64,000 bases of DNA, taken from Lobosporangium transversale (Eukaryota; Mortierellomycota; Mortierellomycetes; Mortierellales; Mortierellaceae). The stretch lies in the NCBI RefSeq assembly GCF_002105155.1, contig NW_019029007.1, positions 434,001 through 498,000 of the forward strand, in the 5' to 3' direction. Numbering within the stretch: the first letter of the stretch is position 1; the number at the start of each line of letters is the position of its first letter. Shown piece by piece: positions 48,305 to 59,899 of the stretch. The notes under the pieces were generated by a model that did no database searches, was not told the DNA's origin, and saw nothing but the letters and a program-made list of their open reading frames with translations. A program made the position numbers and the translations under genes.

Positions 48305-50005
48305 ATGCAACAAACATATTCATTTCTCAGCCCAGAGACTTTTGAGACATTGGTTGAAGGTTATATTAATCAGCTGCATATCCGTAAAAGAAACAAAGCC
48401 CTTATTACAGCAACTTGCGAACGACTGTTTGATGGTTCTTACCAACCCTGAGAATACAGCGATCTTCAACCCAAAGTTTAGATGGTGGTGCGCAAGCACT
48501 TTGTGTTCACAGTCGTTGGTGATCTCCGGATCTTGCTTGACAAGAAGAATGGCAAGCCAGTGTGTGTGCGCGAGCAATTGTATGATAAAGTGTGCTACTT
48601 CCACCATATTATAGGCCACGGTGGACGTGACAAGACATTTGCAGCTGTAAGTGATCGAGGGTGACACAAACCCTAAATTACTCTGTCCCTTCCACTCCCC
48701 CTGAATTAGCCCATTCCACAAGACAAGAAATGCATGCACAACAAAATGTTTCTTTTTTCTCCAGATTCCTTACTCCTTTTTCTCCTTGACCACATATTTG
48801 TTCATTTCGCCAATACCAACTAACGGCGATTTTTTCTTTCTTTTTCTTGAATTTCTTACTTTTCTTTCATTTCTTTCTTTCCTTACTCCTTCATTCATTT
48901 GCTCATTCGTATTTATATCGCCTCCACGTTTTTCTCTCCCCCCTTTGTGAATTATTCTCCTTCTCTACACGATCGACTCCTATAGATTACCAAGTCATAC
49001 TCAAAAGTCCCTGCTGAGCTCGTCTCGCTCTTCACAAAGAACTGTCAGACGTGCCTTGGTGTGCGCAAGTACAGCAAGAACAAGCGTCCTATCTTGAACG
49101 AGAATGAGTACCCTCAGCATAACCTCACTCCCACTCACAGCCATCGCAACAGCAGCAATCATCCCAACCTCATCCACCATCACAACTACAACAGCAAGAA
49201 CTACAGCAGTCATCTCAACTCGCTTGCGATACCGCCAATTACTCTGGTCCCTCCTCTAGCACATCGCAACTATACTTCAACAACAATACAATAGCATCAT
49301 TTCCAAATGTGATCAAGGAACCATGACTCCTGTTTCACCCATGATACATTCATCCAGCTCTGGCTTCTTTTGCGACGGCAGCAGTACTATGGATACGAGC
49401 TACCTTCAGCATCAGCATCAGCAGATGCAACAAATGCATAACGCTTTGGATATGAACGCTCATCAGATCAGTATGACTTTGGATCTTTCAGAGATGACTC
49501 TAGGAAATAGTCATGTTGCCAGCAATTTCAGTGAATTGTCTGGGCTAGGTCAGTTCCAATCAAGTCTATCATCTTCAGCAGTACTTGCTCGACCCCCATC
49601 ATCATGGCCAAGATGGACCTGCCTGGTTTACATTCCTATGACCCAATAGTAGGCAGGCACATTGCTTCCTCTCAGTCATCTGACCCAGCAGAGCCAACAA
49701 TACCATAACGCATTGAGTCTTGGATCTCCTACCGACCTTGATTCGCAATATGGTTACCATGACCAGAATGATGCCATGGCGTATCCTTGAGCTCCAATGC
49801 CCAGTACTCGCCCCTTTTGGATCAACACTTACCAAACTCAGCAGCAGTATCAGCAGCACCCTTTCCAGAACAATGATTATACCACTACCTCTTATGATCA
49901 GCAACAGCAGCTTCAATCGACTTATTCTGCTGCAATGTCGTTGACATCCATGCCATTAATGCAGCAGCAGCAAATGTTTTATGAGCAACAGTTACAACAG
50001 CAGCG

Positions 50006-50041
<36 letters not shown>

Positions 50042-50446
50042 GCAACAGCAGCAACAACATGAGTATCAGACACAAGGCTCACCTCTTCTTAATCAAACCA
50101 GATATTTCAAAAGCAGATAGAGCAAGAACAGCAGCGATTTCATCAACAGCACAGTCAACAGTTGAGTGTGTCTACGTCGTTCCCGACCCTGTCAGGATCT
50201 GAATCAACGACTTCGTTATCATCGCCTCCTCCTTCAGCAGTGTCCTCGCTGAATTGTTCCGTTTCAACTCCAACGACGGTGATGTCTCCAGTAGCGTCAG
50301 TGCTTGCCTCCACAGGAGGAACTCTTCATTCGACGAGTAGTAACCATAATAGCTTTAATGTTGCTACTGGTCATCTGCACTCTTCACACGCATTATCGAG
50401 TCTATTGGACCATGAGCACACAAAAGGGTCATCACCATCATCATAA
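48305..50446 (+). CDS. Protein with integrase-type H2C2 zinc-binding domain and long Gln/Ser-rich C-terminus
   Basis: Likely start at 48305: MQQTYSFLSPETFETLVEGY, then INQLHIRKRNKALITATCER. After two close frame changes (48440-48490) it reads FRWWVRKHFVFTVVG and VREQLYDKVCYFHHIIGHGG, RDKTFAA. A 339-bp intron (48647-48985) separates this from ITKSYSKVPAELVSLFTKNC and QTCLGVRKYSKNKRPILNEN. The His-x4-His plus Cys-x2-Cys arrangement, with GHGGRDKT, is that of integrase H2C2 zinc-binding (Gin1-like) domains, here without an integrase core. A His/Asn/Ser region, a Gln tract (49986-50058) and a Ser/Thr/Pro-rich tail follow to 50446; in another frame the end would be His-rich and stop at 50489. Related single-copy proteins occur in Mucoromycota and look like host genes. 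A transcriptional role is inference. Confidence 0.7.
49986..50058 (+). repeat. CAA/CAG repeat coding poly-Gln
   Basis: A nearly pure CAA/CAG tract specifies about 22 Gln with few interruptions, inside the C-terminal half of the H2C2 protein gene. Confidence 0.9.
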
Positions 50447-51116
50447 TCACCACCATTTGACTACTGTCACCGATCTGATCTCTGGCTAAAAGAAACAAAC
50501 AAAAACAAAAAAAAAATATATATACAAAAATTATGCCCAAGAATGCCTTCATTTATTTTATCATAACCTTTTTCATGGTTACCCATTCTCACCATCATGT
50601 AAATATTTTTCTTTTCATTTTTTTTCATTTTTTTTTTTTTTTTTTTTTTTTTTACATGTCTGTATTATTTCATGTCATTCACTCTTGCTGTTTTTTCTTT
50701 TTCAGATACCCACTTTTCCCAACCCCAATTCTGTCTTTCCTTCTTTTTCTTTTCTTTTCTTTTCTTTTCTTTTCTCTCTCAACTACTACACAGATAGACT
50801 TTTTTTCTTTTTTCTTTTCTTTACTTTTAGAGACGATTTTATATTCAATAGTTTTAGTTTTTTCTTTTTTTTTTTCTTTTTCAACAATGATGAATTCTTA
50901 GACATTTTGTTTTATTTCTGTAAACAAAGCATTAAAGCGCGTTTTAAAAATTTCTGAAGTCGTATTTGTTTTTGGTGTAAAAAAAAAGTAGAAACGAAAA
51001 AAAAAAAAAAAAAAAAAAGCTAGGAGAGTGAGATAAACTATTGTTACATTGTTGATGATAAAGCAGAATGATGAAATAATTTTAAAATTTTTTTTGTTCT
51101 AACACACAAATAATCT
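50447..51116. other. Convergent intergenic gap, T-rich then A-rich
   Basis: Contains T runs (50627-50653), (ttttc)n near 50746-50775, and an A run at 50998-51018. These fit 3' ends of the two convergent genes. No gene is seen. Confidence 0.55.
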
Positions 51117-51669
51117 TCACATCTTTGCTCGTTGAGGCTTTGAAGAATATCCAAAAAAGATGGGTGAAATCCTTGCAGGGTCCATTGTTGTAAAGGAAGG
51201 ATGGGAAGGTAATGATGATGGAGGGGGTAGCGATGATGTGTGAGGTTGAGGTTGTGGTTGTGGTTGTGATGATGTAAAAGCGCGAGTCATGGTTGTATGG
51301 CTCCTCCGTTGCTGGAAAAACAGACCCGAAAAGGCTGGATGCAATAGAGATGGATCTACCATTGTAAGGAAAAAAATAAAAATAAAAAATAATAAAGATT
51401 CATTAATAAAGTGTATGCACTAAGAAGCAAATGTTCATATCATAGACAATATCGTTCAACTTTATCCCTATAGCGATTTTAACCATGTAAAAAAGAAAAG
51501 AAATATAAGCTTTACCAATATTAGGGCCCTGCTGGATTTTTTGCATTGGATAGTGTTGAGAGATATGAGGAGGAGCTCTTCGTGCGGGACAGTCTAGTGG
51601 ACAACAGGTAGAGTAGTGTTGATGTGCTCTTTGGTGAGCAGGCGATCCGCTACTGAGATGAGGAAACAT
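51117..51669 (-). CDS. Small Pro/His/Ser-rich protein, unknown
   Basis: Two exons join in phase: 51516-51669 (MFPHLSSGSPAHQRAHQHYS ... MQKIQQGPNI) with donor gtaaag, and 51117-51355 after a gtag acceptor, giving DPSLLHPAFSGLFFQQRRSH. It then has a PQPQPQPQP run, Ser/Pro-rich sequence and IFFGYSSKPQRAKM before the stop. The product is about 130 residues, no frame break is needed, and the splice phases agree, so I think it is a gene. I do not recognise it. It is divergently transcribed from delta-COP, 331 bp away. Confidence 0.5.
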
Positions 51670-52000
51670 TCTCCTTTCTGAGAATGATTTTGAGTCAAAT
51701 TTATTGTTGCTTGTTGAAGAATGAAGGGAAGAATGAAGAAAGGAACTTACATGTGCTGTTAAAATATCACTTTCCTTTTTCGGGATTAAACCTACTGCAC
51801 GTCATACACGTAGGAAAAAGAACTAGCAGTCACGCGTCAGGCAGGCGTCAGGGCAAAAAAGACCATCATCTCATTAACAATGTCTTCAGTGAAAGCGTCT
51901 CATCCTCCATCCTTATATAGCACCATTTCCGTAACGTGTTTACCCAGGACCCTTGTATCCTAACTACCCAATTAGCAACAACCAACATTAGAAAATCACG
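51670..52000. promoter_or_regulatory. Divergent promoter region of delta-COP and a small minus-strand gene
   Basis: 331 bp between opposed start codons. A 65-codon minus-strand ORF crosses it (51866-52063) but has no support. No specific site was identified. Confidence 0.4.
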
Positions 52001-54096
52001 ATGGTAAACCATAATCCATGATGGACTAGATGGAATACTTGTATCAGGATAAACGAACGACATGTTGGTTATTTGGTTAATAAAAAAAAAAGAAAAAAAA
52101 AAGAAAAGAAAGAAGAGCAGGACCAGTTGCTGAAAGAATCACTCATCACCTCAACTGTCAATAGGTTGTTCTCGCAATCTCTGTCTGCACCAAGAGCGGC
52201 AAAGGTAAAAAAGAAGATCATGGAGTTTCTACCAACCTGACCTGTACCCTTTGTTTTGCTCACATTACACTCTTTGTTTCCCATCCTTCCTTCGCGCCGT
52301 AAACAATGCTTTAGCTCTCATCTCGCGTCAATTCCGTGAGATGACAAGAGCCAGGATTGAGGGCCTGATTGCTTCCTTCCCAAAATTGACTAGCAGTGGA
52401 CAACAACATACTACCATTGAGACAGAGCATGTGCGATATGTTTACCAGCCATTGGAGGACTTGTTTGTGTCCTCATCACCAATAAGCAATCCAACATTCT
52501 TCAAGGTATGATGCGAATGTTCATTGCATTCACGGAGCAAGCAAGCCAACCTCATCCTCAGTTTTTTTTTTTTTTTTTTTTTTGCTCTTTTTTATATATA
52601 TAATTTTTGTATTCTATGCTCACCTGATAAATAACGGCTGTGTTCCAATTAGATATTGACACGTTGCAATTGGTCTCCCGAGTTGTGTCCTCGATCTGTA
52701 GACCTACTGATGCTCGTGAGATTGACAGAAACGCGTTCGAACTGCTCAGCTCGTTTGACGAAATCATTTCGCTAGGAATATAGGGAGAACGTCAATCTGG
52801 CACAGGTCGCCAGCATTTCCGAGATGGAAAGTCATGAAGAAAAGATTCAGGAGATGATCGAGAAGGTAAAAGGAAAATTGTGAAAAAAAAAAAACACCCG
52901 TAACCATTTAAAACCTTTCTGAGTCGATCAACCATTAGCCTGTCTTTACCATCTTTCCCACCATTCTAATTTGAAATATTTTTGTTTGGGAATTGATGTC
53001 ATTTGAACCGAGTAGAACAAGGAACGCGAGGCCAAGGAAGAGCTCAAGCGAAGGGCAAAGATCCTGGATCTTGCAGAGGAAGGAGCAGCGAAAGAACATG
53101 GGCGGCATGGGCGGCATGGCATGGGAGGCGGTTATGGCCAAGGAATGGGTGGTGGATATGGCCAGAGTCCTATGGGCTTTGGCAGTCAATCCGGTATGGT
53201 ATGGGTGGCATGGGTGGTATGGGTAGCATGGGAGGTAATCAGGGTTACGAATCTCCTGTTCCTTCGGATGATGGCCTCTCTAGATTCAAGTAAGGGCACT
53301 GTGAAACTTTTTTTTAAGCTCATGATGGAGTTGGAAATAGAACTAACAACACTGTTTCATAATCCGAAATAGCAACCCTGCCCCCAAGGCGGCACCAGCA
53401 ACAAAAGCAAGAGGAATGCAGCTCGGTCGCAAACAAAACAACACAGATTTGTTTGAATCATTGCGTTCAGAAGTGGAATCAGTACCTGTTAGTCAACAAC
53501 AACAGCCGCAACATGTCCCAGCTCAGTCCAATTATTCTGCACCCACTCAACCTGACTTTCCTATGGAGAGCGTACATGTTCATATCGAAGAGAAGATCAC
53601 AATGGTTGCTAATAGAGATGGTGGTCTGGAGAACATGGAAGTGAAAGGTGATCTGATGCTCCGTGTCTCAGACCCCTCTTTCACAAAGATCAGTCTCTCT
53701 CTCAGTCATTTGGATGATTCGAGCATCCAGTTCAAGGTAAGACTTTTTTTTGTACAGACAGGCAAAACCAAAAATCAAAAAAGAGTTGAATGATTCTATT
53801 AACGTAATCTTCCCTTTGTTTTTGTTTTCTACTTTTTACTTTGCTTTGCTTTTATACTATGCCCGTAGACCCACCCCAACGTTAACAAGGTCTTGTTCAA
53901 TAGCAACAAGGTTATTGCTTTCAGAGATTCTTCAAAAGAGTTCCCACTCAACAACTCCTACAGGAGTATTACGATGGAGATTCCTCAGCAAGGATGAGAC
54001 TCTATTCCCTTGTCAAGTACGTTTAAATCTTTTTTTTTTTTTTTTTTTTTTTTATCTCTGGCAGGACTTGGAAAACTATGATCGTGCATTTTCTGA

Positions 54097-54134
<38 letters not shown>

Positions 54135-54765
54135 AAACATTAGTTAATTGTTGGCCATCTCCTGCTGGGGATGGCTCATGCGATGTTAATATGAATACCA
54201 GTTGGAAAATGAGGCTATGGAATTCAAGAACGTCAACATCATCATTCCTATCCCGTATGTTCTCTCTTTTTTTTTGGATATTGTTTCTTTTTTTTTTTTT
54301 TTTATTTTTTTTTATACTAATAGTTAATTTTATGAAACTAATTTTCATTTTACCACTTTAACTATCTTTCATTTTTAGACAAGGAACAAGCCCCACAGTC
54401 GGTGAAGCGGATGGTCATACTTGTAGATCGTCAACAAAGCGCGTTGATCTGGCAATTGCCCTCTATCAGCTCTTCGAATCCATCAGGCACATTGGAGTTC
54501 AACTGTCAGGGCGAGGACGCAGAAAGCTTCTTCCCAGTTTCTGTTCAATTTGAGAGCAGCGTCTCATTTGTGATGTCGATGTATGTATCATAAGAACCAG
54601 CAAAGTCTATATTTATGCAAATATATAATGTCTAATAACTTTTTTTTTTTTTTTTTTTTTTTGAATGATATATAGGTCACTGCTGTCACGCTGGTCGCCG
54701 ACGGCTCGGAAGTGGTTTTCTCCAAGCAGAGCATTTTGACACCAATTGAGTACAGTGTCGTCTAG
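52001..54765 (+). CDS. RET2: Coatomer subunit delta (delta-COP)
   Basis: Delta-COP is part of the F-subcomplex of the COPI coat that drives Golgi-to-ER retrieval. The N-terminal longin-like part reads [13 protein letters not shown] then [20 protein letters not shown] and [17 protein letters not shown]. Next come [20 protein letters not shown], the linker helix [15 protein letters not shown], a Gly/Met-rich stretch, [19 protein letters not shown], and the mu-homology domain: [80 protein letters not shown] and [20 protein letters not shown]. Ten exons fit: 52001-52003, 52165-52204, 52315-52505, 52653-52865, 53016-53289, 53373-53736, 53869-54016, 54144-54254, 54379-54580, 54676-54765. They total about 545 residues, as in yeast. 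The first exon would be the ATG alone. Frame breaks occur near 52465, 52785, 53200, 53955, 54200, 54410 and 54570. Confidence 0.93.
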
Positions 54766-55138
54766 ATTCTTTAGTTTCCAACTACAACAACAATAACGAC
54801 AACAAAAAAAAAGGAAAGAAAAGAAAAAAGAGTGGATTAATATATTGAAGACCAATGGGGCTCTTGTGTGCGACATGGCGCATCCATGAAGAAAGTAGTA
54901 AATCAGAGCCATTCAGGAAAAAAAACATAAAGCATTAAAATTTTTATAATTATATCGTGAGAGATGGGTATTTACAATTCTTTTGATAAACATTTTGACT
55001 CCATTGTCGCATTGATTGTCTGATATAAAATTTTCAATCCTCATTTTACTACATACTAAATCCCGGTCATCACATTATGACAAATTATTCTTTTATTATG
55101 ACATCTAAAATATTGAAGACTAGGATTCTACAATCACT
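54766..55138. other. Convergent intergenic gap
   Basis: AT-rich 3' flanks of delta-COP and the DCAF7-like gene. No gene or structured element was recognised. Confidence 0.6.
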
Positions 55139-57031
55139 TTACAACCGCAGTGCCTGGACAGTCCTTCCAAATCCAACAGCAATCCAGTCCGGACAGAGCT
55201 TGACCATGCAATCTGATTGACTTCCCCTCCTACATTGGCTGCGCGGAAAGGTTCGTGCAAACACACGGGTTGTGGATGCTGGAGGGACTTTTTGCGTTCG
55301 AACTACTGTTACGGCTGAAGTTGCTTTGCCGTGATGATGTTCCAAGTCCTCGCCTTTATCGTTCCTATTTGATTCACTTCCCAGATAAACACCTGATGAT
55401 CATCGCCTATTTTTTTTTTTTTTTTTTTGAGGAGATATAAAATATTGAGTTATGGCCGCATTTCAATATAGATTAAAGCAAGTCAAGTCGAGTCAAGCAA
55501 AGTGCGGAATTGTACGCTTATTCGTACGGCAAACTAAAAATACTTACTTCCGGTGGCGATCTCAGAGCTCCCAATAGGTGACCATGCCATACAATTAACA
55601 GCACCTTTATGTCCTCGCAGTTCAGAAATCGGAATACCTGGGACACGGATATCCAGAATTTGTACACTTGAAGAATCCATGTGAAAAGTTGAAAGGTAAT
55701 TAGGATCCAATTTGGTTAAACGAGAGTCGTAAAATGGTACAGGTGGTTGAGCAGCCATTTGGGGATTGCTGGATTGCATTCCTGGGATAGAAGATGTCGT
55801 CTCGTAAATGATCGTTGAGTTTCCAATGCTCTGAGGTCGAACATACGCACGCTTCCATCTGCACCCACACTAGCAAATATATCCGAGTTGTTATTTGCAA
55901 ATGTAACGTCGTAAAACCTCCTTGTCGTGCGCAATCAGTTGAGTCTTTGCCTGTTGTGTCTCTACATTCCACACAGTGCATGTTGTATCGATAGAACTGG
56001 TAACAATGAGCGCCGGATCAAATGTAATTCCATCAAAAGATGTCAGAGTGCACAAAAATTTGCCTTTGTCTAAAAATTTGCAATGACAACGAGAAGAGTA
56101 GCCTTATTTGTCAACATATATTTCTCTCCGAGTTCACGCTATTATAAGCTCAACAACAATCACCTGTAGTTACAAGTTAACGGAGGGAGAAAAAAAAAAC
56201 TAATATGTATGCTTACATTAGCAGTAGTACTGCTCTTTGTGCGAGTTGTTGTCTGATAACTGTGAGGATGTCTTCGTCCTATTGTGTTGCTGCTCTCGTT
56301 CTGATCGGGATCATCCTTAAGATCCCATAACCGCAAATAATCGCCTGTTGTTGCCAAAAGATCGTATGGTCTTCGATGTCCACCCTACATTGTTGGATAA
56401 GAATTCATTTGGTTCAACAACAGCATTTAATAAGTATCTGTTAGAATTGTTTTATTTTTTTTTTTTCCCAAGTTATCGACATGTCAATGTCCTTCATGTT
56501 TTCCTTAATTTACCTTGTATGGTTCCCATTTGATTCTGGTTACAGGGTACTGTTGATAGTTCGTTTCTGCTATTGCAACCCAGTCAGACATAGAGGTAGG
56601 ATTGTAATCTCTGCCCTCGCTCCCAGCAAATTCTTGTAGTGTAATGACTTGAATCTAATATTCCCATATAAAATAAAGAAGAGGTCTTCCATTCTCATCA
56701 ACATCTGAGAAACAAGAATGAAATACATGGATATGTTGCTTCTATGGCCTTGTAGTGAGGATCGAAAAAAAATTAAATAAAATAAAATTAACCTTGTTGC
56801 TTCCATCCTCAATAAAACTTCCAACAGCTAGCCTAAGAGCTTCTCGTTCTGTAGCTGGTTGGACCAATCGAGACCATAGACTGGCCATGGTGCAGAATAG
56901 TTGAGGATTTCTTTGCGTGGATGTCTAAAGGAGGATGACGATGACGATAGTGGACCTGATGCAACAGGTGAAGACGAAAGCCCATAGCCTTGAGCAAAGC
57001 TCGTTGGCACTGAAGTGTTTTGAGATGACAT
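55139..57031 (-). CDS. DCAF7: WD40 protein, DCAF7/WDR68 (HAN11/TTG1) homologue
   Basis: This conserved WD40 scaffold binds DYRK/HIPK-type kinases and CUL4-DDB1 in animals, and MYB/bHLH factors in plants. Start at 57031: MSSQNTSVPTSFAQGYGLSS. Family landmarks in order: HPRKEILNYSAPWPVYGLDW, AVGSFIEDGSNK, IQVITLQEFAG, YPVTRIKWEPYK, LLATTGDYLRLWDLKDDPDQ, then TSSIDTTCTVWNVET (frame-shifted region near 55960), YDVTFANNNSDIFASVGADG, SVRMFDLRALE, DPNYLSTFHMDSSSVQILDI and RVPGIPISELRGHKGAVNCM. The C-terminus GGEVNQIAWSS and DWIAVGFGRTVQALRL matches the family end, with the stop at 55139. Introns have GT-AG ends (gttaat donor near 56792, gtaaat near 56513). Frame breaks lie near 56840, 55960, 55760 and 55190. 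Confidence 0.9.
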
Positions 57032-57388
57032 GGTTACTATGTTGTCAGCCAGTATCTGGTTATGTGTAGGCTATACGGCTATACACATGAAATGAAATGT
57101 TGTTGTCGTTCTTTTTTTTTATTATTTTTTATTTTTTTTCAGCGTAGGCCTTTAGATGCTCTGAAGAATGTTGGGTAAGTATGTAATGCAGGCGTGAAGT
57201 GTAATGGACCGTGCAAATGTCGAGCATAGACTCTTTGAAACATTTATCATGTGACTACATCTTCTTAATTGACTATCGGTTGGGCTTTTGGGATTTTGGC
57301 GGCCAATAAGAAAAGAGACAGTTGGGTGGTTGTCTCTTTTCTTTCCCGATTACTCATTAAACCATCATCAGTTTTTTCTTACGCCCTA
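57032..57388. promoter_or_regulatory. Divergent promoter region, DCAF7-like / MPDU1
   Basis: 357 bp between opposed starts, with a T-rich stretch at 57112-57139. An upstream in-frame Met at 57269 would extend MPDU1 by 40 residues, but the extension has no family similarity, so I use 57389. Confidence 0.45.
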
Positions 57389-58221
57389 ATGCAGTTGCCA
57401 TTCTTCCTTAAGAAGCCCGCCGTGGCCATCATTGGCGATACGTGTTATACGTCCTTGATTGAAGATTTTAACTACCGCGATGTCCCTTGCATCAAGTATG
57501 CCATCTCAAAGGGTCTAGGGTTTGGAATTGTTGCAGGAGGTGCCATCGTCAAGGTGCCACAGATCATCAAGATCATTAGCGCTCGCTCTGCTGTCGGTGT
57601 CTCACTCTCTTCCTACATGCTCGAGACCCTTGCCTGTGTGATCTCACTTGCCTACAATATCCGTCAGAACAACCCCCTTTCCACCTATGGCGGACATTCT
57701 TCGTCACAATTCAGAACTTGGCTATCTTGGGTCTGATGCTTCATTACTCTGGCAAGAACACCACAGCTTTTGTCGTTCTCTCCTCTTTCCTGTTCTTGGG
57801 AAACATTCTTGGTAGGACCACACAGTTTACTCAGGTTGATGGGCTGTCATCACCTCCGCTTGGGTCTCACCAGGTGCATTGGCCTTTTTGCAGGCTGCCA
57901 CTATCCCCATCAATTTGTTCTCGAAGGTACCTCAGATCATTGAAAACTACAAGAACGGAAGTACAGGACAACTCGCAGCATTCACTGTCTTTAATTACTT
58001 TGCAGGATCTCTTGCCAGAGTCTACACTACATTTGACAGAAGTAGATGACATCATCATCCTATCCGGTTTTATGTTGAGCACGCTTTTCAACTGCATCTT
58101 GGCCTTGCAGATGGCTTTGTACTGGAACAACAAGGCCCCTGCTGTACCAGTCAAGGGCGAGAAGGGAAGCTCCTTGGCGGGTCCATCCGAGACCAAGAAG
58201 CGCGTCAAGAAGCTCGATTGA
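57389..58221 (+). CDS. MPDU1: MPDU1 homologue (mannose-P-dolichol utilisation, PQ-loop membrane protein)
   Basis: MPDU1/SL15 is an ER membrane protein required for use of dolichol-phosphate mannose and glucose in N-glycan, GPI and O-mannose synthesis. Start MQLPFFLKKPAVAIIGDTCY at 57389. It reads CIKYAISKGLGFGIVAGGAI, then the first PQ loop VKVPQIIKIISARSAVGVSL and SSYMLETLACVISLAYNIRQ, NLAILGLMLHYSGKNTTAFV, LAFLQAATIPINLFSKVPQI with the second PQ motif and ENYKNGSTGQLAAFTVFNYF, AGSLARVYTTF and GFMLSTLFNCILALQMALYW. The end ETKKRVKKLD is a dilysine-like tail, suited to ER retention. The length of about 277 is close to the 247 of the human protein. Frame changes are needed near 57700, 57850 and 58030. 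No intron is required. Confidence 0.92.
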
Positions 58222-59899
58222 GATGGGTGGTCCAGTGGTCGTTCAGGAATGGATAGAGCGTGGCAGCGAGGGAGGGTATTGTGGGAATCTGCAACACAGG
58301 GTTACGGAAATGCAGGGGAGACAGATTTTTCAGACGAGGAGATGGGGGATGATATGAATGAAAAGGAAAGAAGATCCAGGACGCGATCACGGGCCATCCG
58401 AATGACGCGTTGGCAGCGTATGATAGTCTTACAGATAGGAAGGTTACGATTACAGCGGTTGATGGTGGCCGTTGGGGTGGGGTGGCTGGTTTAGTTTACA
58501 GTGGTTGATGTACAAGTGGATGACCGAGGTCCAGTTTGAGGGAGCTAGGGATCGGTTCCGATGGCGACAAGGTTTACATGGTGGACCCATTCGTCCAACT
58601 GGGACTCTTCCAAGGACTGGAAATATGGATAATAGCAACATAGTTCTCAAAGTTTTGCCATAATGTTATAAAAGGTTATCAGAAAAAAAAGGAAAAAAAA
58701 AATCATTAATTAAAAAGCATTGAAGGGCCAGACCTGCGGGATAACAGCACATGTCTATCAAAGCACGTTATTGAGATCAGTATGGGATCCGGCCTGGAAA
58801 GTGATTATCAGCCATCTCTTCTTACAATGTGCCCGCAGAAATACTCAACATATAGATACCAACCACCTTTCAGAATCATGGTTCAGGGGATGACAAAAAT
58901 AAATTTATGCCAAACTGAGTCAACTATGTTTAAAATGTTGGTTGACAAATACATTTTAGATGATATTTCTTTTGTGCCAAGGAAAATGCATGGCCTAGGA
59001 CTGTCCCACAGTATGGTAGAGAATCGGTGCTTGATTTACGTGTTGTAAAAACTACGGTCAGAGAGAATCTTGCTAAGAGAAATGTGTGCGTATAAATATA
59101 TTTATGATCTTAGCGCTTTGCTATCCTTTCCAGTGGATGGTCATATCCTTTTGTACGCCGGAGGACCGAGCAAAGAGTCACTCTATTACTGGAGGTATAG
59201 ATAACATCGCCCCTCTATCTTGTTTATGCCCTAATAACGAAAATAAAGAAGCAAATGTACTGCTTTTATTATGCCTTTTTTTTTTTTTTTTTTTACTATT
59301 ACTCCAAAACACTGATTGAACGATATTTAATAATGATTCTTTTCCATATAGGTTTGATAGGTATATTGTGGAAGCTTGTGGAGACACAAATACAATGTAC
59401 GAAGTCTCCATGGTCTAGAAATTGGCAACGAAATTTATAGCAATGAAGTGTTGAAATGTTGATAGTGATTTGAATGAGAGGCAATGAGTAAATAGCATTG
59501 AGGGATTGAAGAGCGAGAGACTACTGACGTCTTTAAATGAGAGGTACTTAGGAAAGAAAGGATAGACGAGAGAAGGAAGAAGGAAGAGGCGATCTTTTAT
59601 TTCCTATTCTGCACCTGTTCATGATGGGAACACCAATAAATTCTACATGTAAACATTGTGGTGGCAAGTGGAGCAGGAGCGAGGATAGGAAGCCAAGAAT
59701 AGTTTTATTCAGAGTGAGCTTTTCTATACTTCTTCGGCTTGGAGAGTAGTAATCTTCATATCAACGTTGCTAGGCAGATAGAACGATGGGTTCAATATCT
59801 TAGACGTTTTAACATCGCGGCACGTGCGCCAAAAATTGAATAATTGACCATGTTTGTCTCAGATGCATCGCCATCATCAGCACAAGCATCCTTCTTCCC
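58222..59899. other. Intergenic; one possible short ORF region
   Basis: GC-richer DNA at 58222-58670 keeps open frames just past MPDU1 (RAWQRGRVLWESATQGYGNA; YKWMTEVQFEGARDRFRWRQ), so it may be 3' UTR or a small unknown gene. I could not support a product. The rest to 59899 has T runs (59276-59294) and no recognisable gene. Confidence 0.4.

Noticed and set aside
53100-53260. Possible separate Gly-Met repeat gene
   Set aside because: This is the Gly/Met-rich linker inside delta-COP, read in shifted frames.
57269-57388. Upstream in-frame start for MPDU1
   Set aside because: The added 40 residues have no family similarity; the ATG at 57389 gives the usual N-terminus.
58249-58663. Basic plus-strand ORFs after MPDU1
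   Set aside because: They keep open frames but have no recognisable motif or splice sites; 3' UTR is as likely.
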